From contig NW_027479289.1 of the NCBI RefSeq assembly GCF_051014685.1, forward strand, positions 62,001 to 126,000: a stretch of 64,000 nucleotides of DNA, given 5' to 3'. Positions 43,406 to 56,939 of this stretch are shown piece by piece. The position numbers were made by a program, and so were the translations under genes. Within the stretch, counting starts at the first letter, position 1. Every line of letters begins with the position of its first letter. The stretch comes from Ptiloglossa arizonensis. Taxonomy: Eukaryota; Arthropoda; Insecta; Hymenoptera; Colletidae. The notes beneath the pieces were generated by a model that saw only the letters and a list, made by a program, of their open reading frames with translations, was not told where the DNA came from and searched no databases.

Positions 43406-44126
43406 GTAACGAAGAACGTATAACGAAGAACGTAAAACGTATAACATATATCCTATAACGCATAACGTATATCGTATAACGCATAACGTATAGCGAATAA
43501 CGCATAACGTATAACGTATAACGTATAACCTATAACGTATAACGTAAAACATATGACGTATTACATATTACGTATAACGTATAACGTATAACGTATAACG
43601 TATAACGTATAACGTATAACGTGTAACGAAGAACGTATAACGAAGAACGTAAAACGTATAACATATATCCTATAACTCATAACGTATATCGTATAACGCA
43701 TAACGTATAGCGAATAACGCATAACGTATAACGTATAATGTATAACGTATAACGTATAACGTATAACGTATAACGTATAACGTATAACGTATAACGTATA
43801 ACGTATAACGTATAACGTATAACGTATAACGTATAACGTATAACGTATAACGTATAACGTATAACCTATAACGTATTACGTATAACGTATAACGTATAAC
43901 GTATAACGTATAACGTATAACGTATAACGTATAACGTAAAACATATGACGTATTACATATTACGTATAACGTATAACGTATAACGTATAACGTATAACGT
44001 ATAACGTGTAACGAAGAACGTATAACGAAGAACGTAAAACGTATAACATATATCCTATAACGCATAACGTATATTGTATAACGCATAACGTATAGCGAAT
44101 AACGCATAACGTATAGCGAATAACGC
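43406..44126 (+). repeat. Module W, copy 4
   Basis: Cassettes A at 43,406, 43,623 and 44,008 (spacing 217 and 385), ending with the doubled-tail cassette before the 14-dimer tract. Confidence 0.88.
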
Positions 44127-44175
44127 ATAACGTATAACGTATAACGTATAACGTATAACGTATAACGTATAACGT

Positions 44176-44364
44176 ATAACGCATAACGTATAACGCATAA
44201 CGTATAACGCATAACGTATAACGCATAACGTATAACGCATAACGTATAACGCATAACGTATAACGCATAACGTATAACGCATAACGTATAACGCATAACG
44301 TATAACGCATAACGTATAACGCATAACGTATAACGCATAACGTATAACGCATAACGTATAACGC
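44176..44364 (+). repeat. 14-bp dimer tract, 14 ataacgc units (expanded)
   Basis: Fourteen ataacgc units, one more than the homologue at 34,127. This accounts exactly for the rise of the offset from 10,049 to 10,063 bp across the tract. Confidence 0.93.
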
Positions 44365-44455
44365 ATAACGTATAACGTAAAACATATGACGTATTACATA
44401 TTACGTATAACGTATAACGTATAACGTATAACGTATAACGTATAACGTATAACGT

Positions 44456-44763
44456 GTAACGAAGAACGTATAACGAAGAACGTAAAACGTATAACATATA
44501 TCCTATAACGCATAACGTATATCGTATAACGCATAACGTAAAGCGAATAACTCATAACGTATAACGTATAACGTATAACGTATAACGTATAACGTAAAAC
44601 ATATGACGTATTACATATTACGTATAACGTATAACGTATAACGTATAACGTATAACGTATAACATGTAACGAAGAACGTATAACGAAGAACGTAAAACGT
44701 ATAACATATATCCTATAACGCATAACGTATATCGTATAACGCATAACGTATAGCGAATAACGC
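44456..44763 (+). repeat. Doublet D3 (entry side of U3)
   Basis: Cassettes A at 44,456 and 44,666, cassette B at 44,596, first tail aaagcga and ataactc. Continues into U3 exactly as D1 continues into U1, including ataatgt units about 75-190 bp downstream. Confidence 0.92.
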
Positions 44764-45029
44764 ATAACGTATAACGTATAACGTATAACGTATAACGTAT
44801 AACGTATAACGTATAACGTATAACGTATAACGTATAATGTATAACGTATAACGTATAACGTATAACGTATAACGTATAACGTATAACGTATAACGTATAA
44901 CGTATAACGTATAACGTATAACGTATAACGTATAACGTATAACGTATTACGTATAATGTATAACGTATAACGTATAACGTATAACGTATAACGTATAACG
45001 TATAACGTATAACGTATAACGTATAACGT

Positions 45030-47775
45030 GTAACGAAGAACGTATAACGAAGAACGTAAAACGTATAACATATATCCTATAACGCATAACGTATATCGTA
45101 TAACGCATAACGTATAGCGAATAACGCATAACGTATAACGTATAACGTATAACGCATAACGTATAACGTATAACGTATAACCATTGACGTATAACGTGTA
45201 ACGTATAACGTATAACGTATAACGTATAACGTATAACGTATAACGTATAACGTATAACGTATAACGTATAACGTATGACGTATAAAGTATAACGTATAAC
45301 GTATAACGTATAACGTATAGCGTATAACGTATAACGTATAACGTGTAACGTATAACGTATAACGTATAACGTATAACGTATATCGTATAACGTATAACGA
45401 ATACCGAATAACGTATAACGTGTAACGAAGAACGCATAACGCATAACGTATAACGTATATCGTATAACGTATAATGTATAACGTATAGCGCATAACGTAT
45501 AACGTATAACCTATGACGTATAACGTATAACGTATAACGTATAACAAATAACGTATAACGTATAACGAATATCGTAGAACGTATAACGCGTAACGTATAA
45601 CGTATAACGTATAACGTATAACTAATAACGTATAACGTATAACGAATATCGTAGAACGTATAACGCGTAACGTATAACGTATAACGTATAACGTATAACG
45701 TATAATTTATGACGTATAACGTATAACGTATAACGTATAACGTATAACGTATAACGTATAACGTATAACGTATAACGTATAACGTATAACGTATAACGTA
45801 TAACGTATAACGTATAACGTATAACGTATAGCGTATAACGTATAACGTATAACGTATAACGTATAACGTATAACGTATAACGTATAACGTATAACGTATA
45901 ACGTATAACGTATAACGTATAACGTATAACGTATAACGTATACCGTATAACGTATAACTTATAACGTATAACTTATAACGTATAACGTATAACGTATAAC
46001 GTATAACGTATAACGTATAACGTATAACGTATAACCTATGACGTATAACGTATAACTTATAACGTATAACGTATAACGCATAACGTATAACGTATAACGT
46101 ATAACATGTAATGTATAACGTATAACGTATAATGAATAACGTATAACGTATAACGTATAACGCACACCGTATAACGTATCACGTTTAACGTATTACGAAT
46201 AACGTATAACGTATTACGTATAACGTATAACGTATAACGTATAACGTATAACGTATAACGTATAACGTATAACGTATAACGTATAACGTATAACGTATAA
46301 CGTATAACGTATAACGTATAACGTATAACGTATAACGTATAACGTATAAAGTATAACGTATAACGCATATCGTATAACGTATAACATATAACGGATAACG
46401 TAAAACGCATAACGTATAACGTATAACGTATAGCGTATAACGTATAACGTATAACGTATAACGTATAACGTATAACGTATAACTTATGACGTATAACGTA
46501 TAACGTCTAACGTATAACGTATAACGTATAACGTATAACGTATAACGTAAAACGTATAACTTATAACGTATAACGTATAACGTATAACGTATAACGTATA
46601 ACATATAACGTATAACGTATAACGTATAACGTATAACGTATAACGTATAACGTATAACGAATACCGAATAACGTGTAACGTGTAACGAAGAACGCATAAC
46701 GCATTACGTATAACGTATATCGTATAACGTATAATGTATAACGTATAACGCATAACGTATAACGTATAACCTATGACGTACAACGTATAACGTATAACGT
46801 ATAACTAATAACGTATAACGTATAACGTATAACGAATATCGTAGAACGTATAACGCATAACGTACAACGTATAACGTATAACGTATATCGTATAACGTAT
46901 AACATATAACGAATAACGTAAAACGCAAAACGTATAACGTATAACGTATAACGTATAACGTATAACGCGTAACATGTAATGTATATATCGTATAACGTAT
47001 AATGTATAACGTATAACGTATAACGTATAACGTATAACGTATAACGTATGACGTATAACGTATATCGTATAACGTATAACGTATAACGTATAACGTATAA
47101 CGTATAACGTATAACCTATGACGTATAACGTCTAACGTATAACGTATATCGTATAACGTATAACGTATAACGTATAACGTATAACGTATAACGAATAACG
47201 TATAACGTATAACGTATAACGTATAACGTATAACGTATAACGTATAACGTATAAAGTATAACGTATAACGTATAACGTATAACGTATAACGTATAACGTA
47301 TAACGTATAACGTATAACGTATAACGTATAACGTATAACGTATAACGTATAACCTATGTCGTATAACGTGTAACGTATAACGTATGACGTATAACGTATA
47401 ACGTATAACGTATAACGTATAACGTATAACGTATAACGTATAACGTATAACGTATAACGTATAACGTATAGCGTATAACGTATAACGTATAACGTATAAC
47501 GTATAACGTATAACGTATAACGTGTAACGTATAACGTATAACGTATAACGTATAACGTATAACGTATAACGTATAACGTATAGCGTATAACGTATAACGT
47601 ATAACGTATAACGTATAACGTATAACGTATAACGTATAACGTATAGCGTATAACGTATAACGTATAACGTATAACGTATAACGTATAACGTATAACGTAA
47701 AACATATGACGTATTACATATTACGTATAACGTATAACGTATAACGTATAACGTATAACGTATAACGTATAACGT
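45030..47775 (+). repeat. U block, copy 3 (2,746 bp)
   Basis: Matches U1 at +10,063 bp (10,070 near its end) with the full series of rare variants. A private tctaacg-type change lies near 46,507 in addition to the shared one near 47,131. Confidence 0.9.
46983..46991 (+). other. Phase slip +2, U3
   Basis: Same atatatcgt unit; cassette phase moves from 6 to 1 modulo 7 between 45,030 and 47,776. Confidence 0.94.
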
Positions 47776-48083
47776 GTAACGAAGAACGTATAACGAAGAA
47801 CGTAAAACGTATAACATATATCCTATAACGCATAACGTATATCGTATAACGCATAACGTAAAGCGAATAACTCATAACGTATAACGTATAACGTATAACG
47901 TATAACGTATAACGTAAAACATATGACGTATTACATATTACGTATAACGTATAACGTATAACGTATAACGTATAACGTATAACATGTAACGAAGAACGTA
48001 TAACGAAGAACGTAAAACGTATAACATATATCCTATAACGCATAACGTATATCGTATAACGCATAACGTATAGCGAATAACGC
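47776..48083 (+). repeat. Doublet D4 (exit side of U3)
   Basis: Cassettes A at 47,776 and 47,986, cassette B at 47,916. Followed by ataactt/atgacgt, then atagcct, ataaagt, acaacgt, atcacgt and attacga up to about 48,360. The same tail follows D6 up to about 55,345. Confidence 0.92.
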
Positions 48084-48580
48084 ATAACGTATAACGTATA
48101 ACGTATAACTTATGACGTATAACGTATAACGTATAACGTATAACGTATAACGTATAACGTATAACGTATAACGTATAACGTATAACGTATAACGTATAAC
48201 GTATAACGTATAACGTATAACGTATAACGTATAACGTATAACGTATAACGTATAACGTATAGCCTATGACGTATAACGTATAACTTATAACGTATAAAGT
48301 ATAACGTATAGCGTACAACGTATAACGTATCACGTATAACGTATTACGAATAACGTATAACGTATGACGTATAACGTATAACGTATAACGTATAACGTAT
48401 AACGTATAACGTATAACGTATAACGTATAACGTATAACCTATAACGTATTACGTATAACGTATAACGTATAACGTATAACGTATAACGTATAACGTATAA
48501 CGTATAACGTATAACGTAAAACATATGACGTATTACATATTACGTATAACGTATAACGTATAACGTATAACGTATAACGT

Positions 48581-48706
48581 GTAACGAAGAATGAAGAACG
48601 TATAACGAAGAACGTAAAACGTATAACATATATCCTATAACGCATAACGTATATTGTATAACGCATAACGTATAGCGAATAACGCATAACGTATAGCGAA
48701 TAACGC
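48581..48706 (+). repeat. Cassette A with 7-bp head insertion (agaatga), doubled tail
   Basis: Head units are gtaacga, agaatga, agaacgt, ataacga, agaacgt, one more than canonical. With the doubled atagcga trimer the cassette is 126 bp, the longest in the window. Confidence 0.9.
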
Positions 48707-48755
48707 ATAACGTATAACGTATAACGTATAACGTATAACGTATAACGTATAACGT

Positions 48756-48832
48756 ATAACGCATAACGTATAACGCATAACGTATAACGCATAACGTATA
48801 ACGCATAACGTATAACGCATAACGTATAACGC
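48756..48832 (+). repeat. 14-bp dimer tract, 6 ataacgc units
   Basis: Six units, followed by a 39-unit perfect run to 49,105. Confidence 0.93.
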
Positions 48833-49854
48833 ATAACGTATAACGTATAACGTATAACGTATAACGTATAACGTATAACGTATAACGTATAACGTATAAC
48901 GTATAACGTATAACGTATAACGTATAACGTATAACGTATAACGTATAACGTATAACGTATAACGTATAACGTATAACGTATAACGTATAACGTATAACGT
49001 ATAACGTATAACGTATAACGTATAACGTATAACGTATAACGTATAACGTATAACGTATAACGTATAACGTATAACGTATAACGTATAACGTATAACGTAT
49101 AACGTATAACTTATAACGTATAACGTATAACGTATAACGTATAACGTATAACGTATAACCTATAACGTATTACGTATAACGTATAACGTATATCGTATAA
49201 CGTATAACGTATAACGTATAACGTATAGCGTATAACGTATAACGTATAACGTATAACGTATAACGTATAACGTATAACGTAAAACATATGACGTATTACA
49301 TATTACGTATAACGTATAACGTATAACGTATAACGTATAACGTATAACGTATAACGTGTAACGAAGAACGTATAACGAAGAACGTAAAACGTATAACATA
49401 TATCCTATAACGCATAACGTATATCGTATAACGCATAACGTATAGCGAATAACGCATAACGTATAACGTATAACGTATAACGTATAACGTATAACGTATA
49501 ACGTATAACGTATAACGTATAATGTATAACCTATAACGTATTACGTATAACGTATAACGTATAACGTATAACGTATAACGTATAACGTATAACGTATAAC
49601 GTATAACGTAAAACATATGACGTATTACATATTACGTATAACGTATAACGTATAACGTATAACGTATAACGTGTAACGAAGAACGTATAACGAAGAACGT
49701 AAAACGTATAACATATATCCTATAACGCATAACGTATATTGTATAACGCATAACGTATAGCGAATAACGCATAACGTATAGCGAATAACGCATAACGTAT
49801 AACGTATAACGTATAACGTATAACGTATAACGTATAACGTATAACGTATAACGT

Positions 49855-49931
49855 ATAACGCATAACGTATAACGCATAACGTATAACGCATAACGTATAA
49901 CGCATAACGTATAACGCATAACGTATAACGC
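49855..49931 (+). repeat. 14-bp dimer tract, 6 ataacgc units
   Basis: Six units after the doubled-tail cassette at 49,673. Confidence 0.93.
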
Positions 49932-50043
49932 ATAACGTATAACGTATAACGTATAACGTATAACGTATAACGTATAACGTATAACGTATAACGTATAACG
50001 TATAACGTATAACGTATAACGTATAACGTATAACGTATAACGT

Positions 50044-50764
50044 GTAACGAAGAACGTATAACGAAGAACGTAAAACGTATAACATATATCCTATAACGCA
50101 TAACGTATATCGTATAACGCATAACGTATAGCGAATAACGCATAACGTATAACGTATAACGTATAACCTATAACGTATAACGTAAAACATATGACGTATT
50201 ACATATTACGTATAACGTATAACGTATAACGTATAACGTATAACGTATAACGTATAACGTGTAACGAAGAACGTATAACGAAGAACGTAAAACGTATAAC
50301 ATATATCCTATAACTCATAACGTATATCGTATAACGCATAACGTATAGCGAATAACGCATAACGTATAACGTATAATGTATAACGTATAACGTATAACGT
50401 ATAACGTATAACGTATAACGTATAACGTATAACGTATAACGTATAACGTATAACGTATAACGTATAACGTATAACGTATAACGTATAACGTATAACGTAT
50501 AACCTATAACGTATTACGTATAACGTATAACGTATAACGTATAACGTATAACGTATAACGTATAACGTATAACGTAAAACATATGACGTATTACATATTA
50601 CGTATAACGTATAACGTATAACGTATAACGTATAACGTATAACGTGTAACGAAGAACGTATAACGAAGAACGTAAAACGTATAACATATATCCTATAACG
50701 CATAACGTATATTGTATAACGCATAACGTATAGCGAATAACGCATAACGTATAGCGAATAACGC
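50044..50764 (+). repeat. Module W, copy 5
   Basis: Cassettes A at 50,044, 50,261 and 50,646 (spacing 217 and 385). Precedes the longest dimer tract. Confidence 0.88.
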
Positions 50765-50813
50765 ATAACGTATAACGTATAACGTATAACGTATAACGTA
50801 TAACGTATAACGT

Positions 50814-51058
50814 ATAACGCATAACGTATAACGCATAACGTATAACGCATAACGTATAACGCATAACGTATAACGCATAACGTATAACGCATAACGTATA
50901 ACGCATAACGTATAACGCATAACGTATAACGCATAACGTATAACGCATAACGTATAACGCATAACGTATAACGCATAACGTATAACGCATAACGTATAAC
51001 GCATAACGTATAACGCATAACGTATAACGCATAACGTATAACGCATAACGTATAACGC
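50814..51058 (+). repeat. 14-bp dimer tract, 18 ataacgc units (longest)
   Basis: Eighteen ataacgc units in strict 14-bp alternation over 245 bp, then 37 perfect units to 51,317, atagcgt, and cassette B at 51,374. In the other two V copies the tract runs straight into cassette B. Confidence 0.93.
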
Positions 51059-51450
51059 ATAACGTATAACGTATAACGTATAACGTATAACGTATAACGT
51101 ATAACGTATAACGTATAACGTATAACGTATAACGTATAACGTATAACGTATAACGTATAACGTATAACGTATAACGTATAACGTATAACGTATAACGTAT
51201 AACGTATAACGTATAACGTATAACGTATAACGTATAACGTATAACGTATAACGTATAACGTATAACGTATAACGTATAACGTATAACGTATAACGTATAA
51301 CGTATAACGTATAACGTATAGCGTATAACGTATAACGTATAACGTATAACGTATAACGTATAACGTATAACGTAAAACATATGACGTATTACATATTACG
51401 TATAACGTATAACGTATAACGTATAACGTATAACGTATAACGTATAACGT

Positions 51451-51758
51451 GTAACGAAGAACGTATAACGAAGAACGTAAAACGTATAACATATATCCTA
51501 TAACGCATAACGTATATCGTATAACGCATAACGTAAAGCGAATAACTCATAACGTATAACGTATAACGTATAACGTATAACGTATAACGTAAAACATATG
51601 ACGTATTACATATTACGTATAACGTATAACGTATAACGTATAACGTATAACGTATAACATGTAACGAAGAACGTATAACGAAGAACGTAAAACGTATAAC
51701 ATATATCCTATAACGCATAACGTATATCGTATAACGCATAACGTATAGCGAATAACGC
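51451..51758 (+). repeat. Doublet D5 (entry side of U4)
   Basis: Cassettes A at 51,451 and 51,661, cassette B at 51,591, tail aaagcga and ataactc. 6,995 bp after D3. Confidence 0.92.
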
Positions 51759-52024
51759 ATAACGTATAACGTATAACGTATAACGTATAACGTATAACGT
51801 ATAACGTATAACGTATAACGTATAACGTATAATGTATAACGTATAACGTATAACGTATAACGTATAACGTATAACGTATAACGTATAACGTATAACGTAT
51901 AACGTATAACGTATAACGTATAACGTATAACCTACGACGTATAACGTGTAACGTATAACGTATAACGTATAACGTATAACGTATAACGTATAACGTATAA
52001 CGTATAACGTATAACGTATAACGT

Positions 52025-54756
52025 GTAACGAAGAACGTATAACGAAGAACGTAAAACGTATAACATATATCCTATAACGCATAACGTATATCGTATAACG
52101 CATAACGTATAGCGAATAACGCATAACGTATAACGTATAACGTATAACGCATAACGTATAACGTATAACGTATAACCATTGACGTATAACGTGTAACGTA
52201 TAACGTATAACGTATAACGTATAACGTATAACGTATAACGTATAACGTATAACGTATAACGTATAACGTATGACGTATAAAGTATAACGTATAACGTATA
52301 ACGTATAACGTATAGCGTATAACGTATAACGTATAACGTGTAACGTATAACGTATAACGTATAACGTATAACGTATATCGTATAACGTATAACGAATACC
52401 GAATAACGTATAACGTGTAACGAAGAACGCATAACGCATAACGTATAACGTATATCGTATAACGTATAATGTATAACGTATAGCGCATAACGTATAACGT
52501 ATAACCTATGACGTATAACGTATAACGTATAACGTATAACAAATAACGTATAACGTATAACGAATATCGTAGAACGTATAACGCGTAACGTATAACGTAT
52601 AACGTATAACGTATAACTAATAACGTATAACGTATAACGAATATCGTAGAACGTATAACGCGTAACGTATAACGTATAACGTATAACGTATAACGTATAA
52701 TTTATGACGTATAACGTATAACGTATAACGTATAACGTATAACGTATAACGTATAACGTATAACGTATAACGTATAACGTATAACGTATAACGTATAACG
52801 TATAACGTATAACGTATAGCGTATAACGTATAACGTATAACGTATAACGTATAACGTATAACGTATAACGTATAACGTATAACGTATAACGTATAACGTA
52901 TAACGTATAACGTATAACGTATAACGTATACCGTATAACGTATAACTTATAACGTATAACTTATAACGTATAACGTATAACGTATAACGTATAACGTATA
53001 ACGTATAACGTATAACGTATAACCTATGACGTATAACGTATAACTTATAACGTATAACGTATAACGCATAACGTATAACGTATAACGTATAACATGTAAT
53101 GTATAACGTATAACGTATAATGAATAACGTATAACGTATAACGTATAACGCACACCGTATAACGTATCACGTTTAACGTATTACGAATAACGTATAACGT
53201 ATTACGTATAACGTATAACGTATAACGTATAACGTATAACGTATAACGTATAACGTATAACGTATAACGTATAACGTATAACGTATAACGTATAACGTAT
53301 AACGTATAACGTATAACGTATAACGTATAACGTATAAAGTATAACGTATAACGCATATCGTATAACGTATAACATATAACGGATAACGTAAAACGCATAA
53401 CGTATAACGTATAACGTATAGCGTATAACGTATAACGTATAACGTATAACGTATAACGTATAACGTATAACTTATGACGTATAACGTATAACGTATAACG
53501 TATAACGTATAACGTATAACGTATAACGTATAACGTAAAACGTATAACTTATAACGTATAACGTATAACGTATAACGTATAACGTATAACATATAACGTA
53601 TAACGTATAACGTATAACGTATAACGTATAACGTATAACGTATAACGAATACCGAATAACGTGTAACGTGTAACGAAGAACGCATAACGCATTACGTATA
53701 ACGTATATCGTATAACGTATAATGTATAACGTATAACGCATAACGTATAACGTATAACCTATGACGTACAACGTATAACGTATAACGTATAACTAATAAC
53801 GTATAACGTATAACGTATAACGAATATCGTAGAACGTATAACGCATAACGTACAACGTATAACGTATAACGTATATCGTATAACGTATAACATATAACGA
53901 ATAACGTAAAACGCAAAACGTATAACGTATAACGTATAACGTATAACGTATAACGCGTAACATGTAATGTATATATCGTATAACGTATAATGTATAACGT
54001 ATAACGTATAACGTATAACGTATAACGTATAACGTATGACGTATAACGTATATCGTATAACGTATAACGTATAACGTATAACGTATAACGTATAACGTAT
54101 AACCTATGACGTATAACGTCTAACGTATAACGTATATCGTATAACGTATAACGTATAACGTATAACGTATAACGAATAACGTATAACGTATAACGTATAA
54201 CGTATAACGTATAACGTATAACGTATAACGTATAAAGTATAACGTATAACGTATAACGTATAACGTATAACGTATAACGTATAACGTATAACGTATAACG
54301 TATAACGTATAACGTATAACGTATAACGTATAACCTATGTCGTATAACGTGTAACGTATAACGTATGACGTATAACGTATAACGTATAACGTATAACGTA
54401 TAACGTATAACGTATAACGTATAACGTATAACGTATAACGTATAACGTATAGCGTATAACGTATAACGTATAACGTATAACGTATAACGTATAACGTATA
54501 ACGTGTAACGTATAACGTATAACGTATAACGTATAACGTATAACGTATAACGTATAACGTATAGCGTATAACGTATAACGTATAACGTATAACGTATAAC
54601 GTATAACGTATAACGTATAACGTATAGCGTATAACGTATAACGTATAACGTATAACGTATAACGTATAACGTATAACGTAAAACATATGACGTATTACAT
54701 ATTACGTATAACGTATAACGTATAACGTATAACGTATAACGTATAACGTATAACGT
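52025..54756 (+). repeat. U block, copy 4 (2,732 bp)
   Basis: Matches U3 at about +6,990 bp with all rare variants in order. Just before it (about 51,932) ataacct, acgacgt, ataacgt and gtaacgt replace the attacgt and ataatgt found before U1 and U3. Confidence 0.9.
53971..53979 (+). other. Phase slip +2, U4
   Basis: Same atatatcgt unit; cassette phase moves from 1 to 3 modulo 7 between 52,025 and 54,757. Confidence 0.94.
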
Positions 54757-55064
54757 GTAACGAAGAACGTATAACGAAGAACGTAAAACGTATAACATAT
54801 ATCCTATAACGCATAACGTATATCGTATAACGCATAACGTAAAGCGAATAACTCATAACGTATAACGTATAACGTATAACGTATAACGTATAACGTAAAA
54901 CATATGACGTATTACATATTACGTATAACGTATAACGTATAACGTATAACGTATAACGTATAACATGTAACGAAGAACGTATAACGAAGAACGTAAAACG
55001 TATAACATATATCCTATAACGCATAACGTATATCGTATAACGCATAACGTATAGCGAATAACGC
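54757..55064 (+). repeat. Doublet D6 (exit side of U4)
   Basis: Cassettes A at 54,757 and 54,967, cassette B at 54,897. Downstream 250 bp equals the tail of D4, after which order breaks down. Confidence 0.92.
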
Positions 55065-55610
55065 ATAACGTATAACGTATAACGTATAACTTATGACGTA
55101 TAACGTATAACGTATAACGTATAACGTATAACGTATAACGTATAACGTATAACGTATAACGTATAACGTATAACGTATAACGTATAACGTATAACGTATA
55201 ACGTATAACGTATAACGTATAACGTATAACGTATAACGTATAGCCTATGACGTATAACGTATAACTTATAACGTATAAAGTATAACGTATAGCGTACAAC
55301 GTATAACGTATCACGTATAACGTATTACGAATAACGTATAACGTATGACGTATAACGTATAACGTATAACGTATAACGTATAACGTATAACGTATAACGT
55401 ATAACGTATAACGTATAACGTATAATGTATAACGTATAACGTATAACGCGTAACGTATAACGTATAACGTATAACGTATAACGTATAACTTATGACGTAT
55501 AACGAATAACGTAAAACGTATAACGCATAATGTATAACGTATAACGTATAACGTATAACCTATAACCTATGACGTATAACGTATAACGTATAACGCATAA
55601 CGTATAACTT

Positions 55611-55666
55611 GTAACGAAAAACGTATGACGAATAACGTAAAACGTATGACGCATTACATACTACGT
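55611..55666 (+). repeat. A/B hybrid cassette (8 units)
   Basis: Begins gtaacga, aaaacgt, atgacga, resembling the cassette A head with g/a changes, continues through a second aaaacgt, and ends atgacgc, attacat, actacgt, resembling the end of cassette B. No other copy is seen. It may be a decayed recombinant or a form close to a common ancestor of A and B. Confidence 0.72.
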
Positions 55667-56170
55667 ATAACGTATAACGTTCAACGAATAACCTATGACG
55701 TATAACGTATAACTTATAACGTATAACGTATAACGTATAACGTATAACCTATAACGTATAACGTATAACGTATAACGTATAAAGTATAGCGTATGACGTG
55801 TAACGTATAACGTATAACGTATAACGTATAACGTATAACGTATAACCTATGACGTATGACGTATAACGTATAACGTATAACGTGTAACGTATAACGTATA
55901 ACGTATAACGTATAACGTATAACGTATAACATGTAACCTACAACGTATAACGTATACCGTATAACGTATAACGTATAACATATGACGTATAACGTGTAAC
56001 GTATGACGTATAACGTATAACGTATAACGTATAACGTATAACGTATAACGTATAAAGAATAACGTATAACGTATAACGTATAACGTGTAACGCATAACGT
56101 ATAACGTATAACGTATAACCTATGACGTATAACGTATAACGTATAACGTATAACGTATAACGTATAACGT

Positions 56171-56183
56171 ATAACGATAACCT
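56171..56183 (+). other. Phase slip -1
   Basis: A six-base unit ataacg (56,171-56,176) precedes ataacct. It is the only net deletion found and lies exactly where a U-like series resumes. Confidence 0.93.
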
Positions 56184-56620
56184 ATGACGTATAACGTGTA
56201 ACGTATAACGTATAACGTATAACGTATAACGAATAACGTATAACGTATAAAGTATAACGTATAACGTATAACGTATAACGTATAGCGTATAACGTATAAC
56301 GTATAACGTGTAACGTATAACGTATAACGTATAACGTATAACGTATATCGTATAACGTATAACGCATACCGATTAACGTATAACGTGTAACGAAGAAAGC
56401 ATAACGCATAACGTATAACGTATATCGTATAACGTATAATGCATAACGTATAGCGCATAACGTATAACGTATAACCTATGACGTATAACGTATAACGTAT
56501 AACGTATAACGTATAACTAATAACGTATAACGTATAACGAATATCGTAGAACGTATAACGCGTAACGTATAACGTATAACGTATAACGTATAACGTATAA
56601 CTTATGACGTATAACGTATA
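56177..56620 (+). repeat. Decayed U fragment (start of U)
   Basis: Follows the order of 35,116-35,650 in U1: an ataacct/atgacgt start with gtaacgt, ataaagt, atagcgt, gtaacgt, atatcgt, ataccga, a cassette-A-like start (agaaagc here, agaacgc in U), atagcgc, ataacct/atgacgt, ataacta, agaacgt, gtaacgt, and a final ataactt/atgacgt where U has ataattt/atgacgt. It carries more private changes than U1-U4. Confidence 0.75.
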
Positions 56621-56939
56621 ACGTATAACGTATAACGTATAACGTATAACGTATAACGTATAACGTATAACGTAAAACTCATAACGTATAACGTATCACG
56701 TATAACGTATAACGTATAACGTATAACGTATAACGTATAACGTGTAACGGATAACGTATAACGAATAACGTAAAACGTATAACCCATGACGTATAACGTA
56801 TAACGTATAACGTATAACGTATAACGTATAACGTATAACGTATAACGTATAACGTATAACGTATAACGTATAACGTATAACGTATAACGTATAACGTATA
56901 ACGTATAACGTATAACGTATAACGTATAACGTATAACGT

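Larger units (their letters stand above)
41565..44455 (+). repeat. V block, copy 2
   Basis: Collinear with V copy 1 (offset 10,042-10,056) and V copy 3 (offset 6,638 from 42,720 to 44,008). It contains W copy 4 and dimer tracts of 7, 6 and 14. Confidence 0.88.
48518..51450 (+). repeat. V block, copy 3
   Basis: Cassettes A at 48,581, 49,358, 49,673, 50,044, 50,261 and 50,646 match V copy 2 (mostly offset 6,638). It lacks the counterpart of the cassette at 41,670; the sequence before 48,518 is instead the D4 tail. Near the end it has about 300 bp more than V copy 2, from an 18-dimer tract plus a 37-unit perfect run and an atagcgt. Confidence 0.87.
55400..56660 (+). repeat. Least homogenised stretch of the array
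   Basis: Many variants seen here only or rarely: tcaacga, actacgt, ataactt with gtaacga and aaaacgt, ataccgt, ataccga followed by ttaacgt, agaaagc. Variants are closer together than elsewhere and long perfect runs are short. The 7-bp frame is nevertheless kept until the single slip at 56,176. Confidence 0.8.

Noticed and set aside
55611..55666. Insertion-element end or unique insert
   Set aside because: It looks irregular but resolves into eight in-phase 7-mer variants. No terminal inverted repeats or target duplication.
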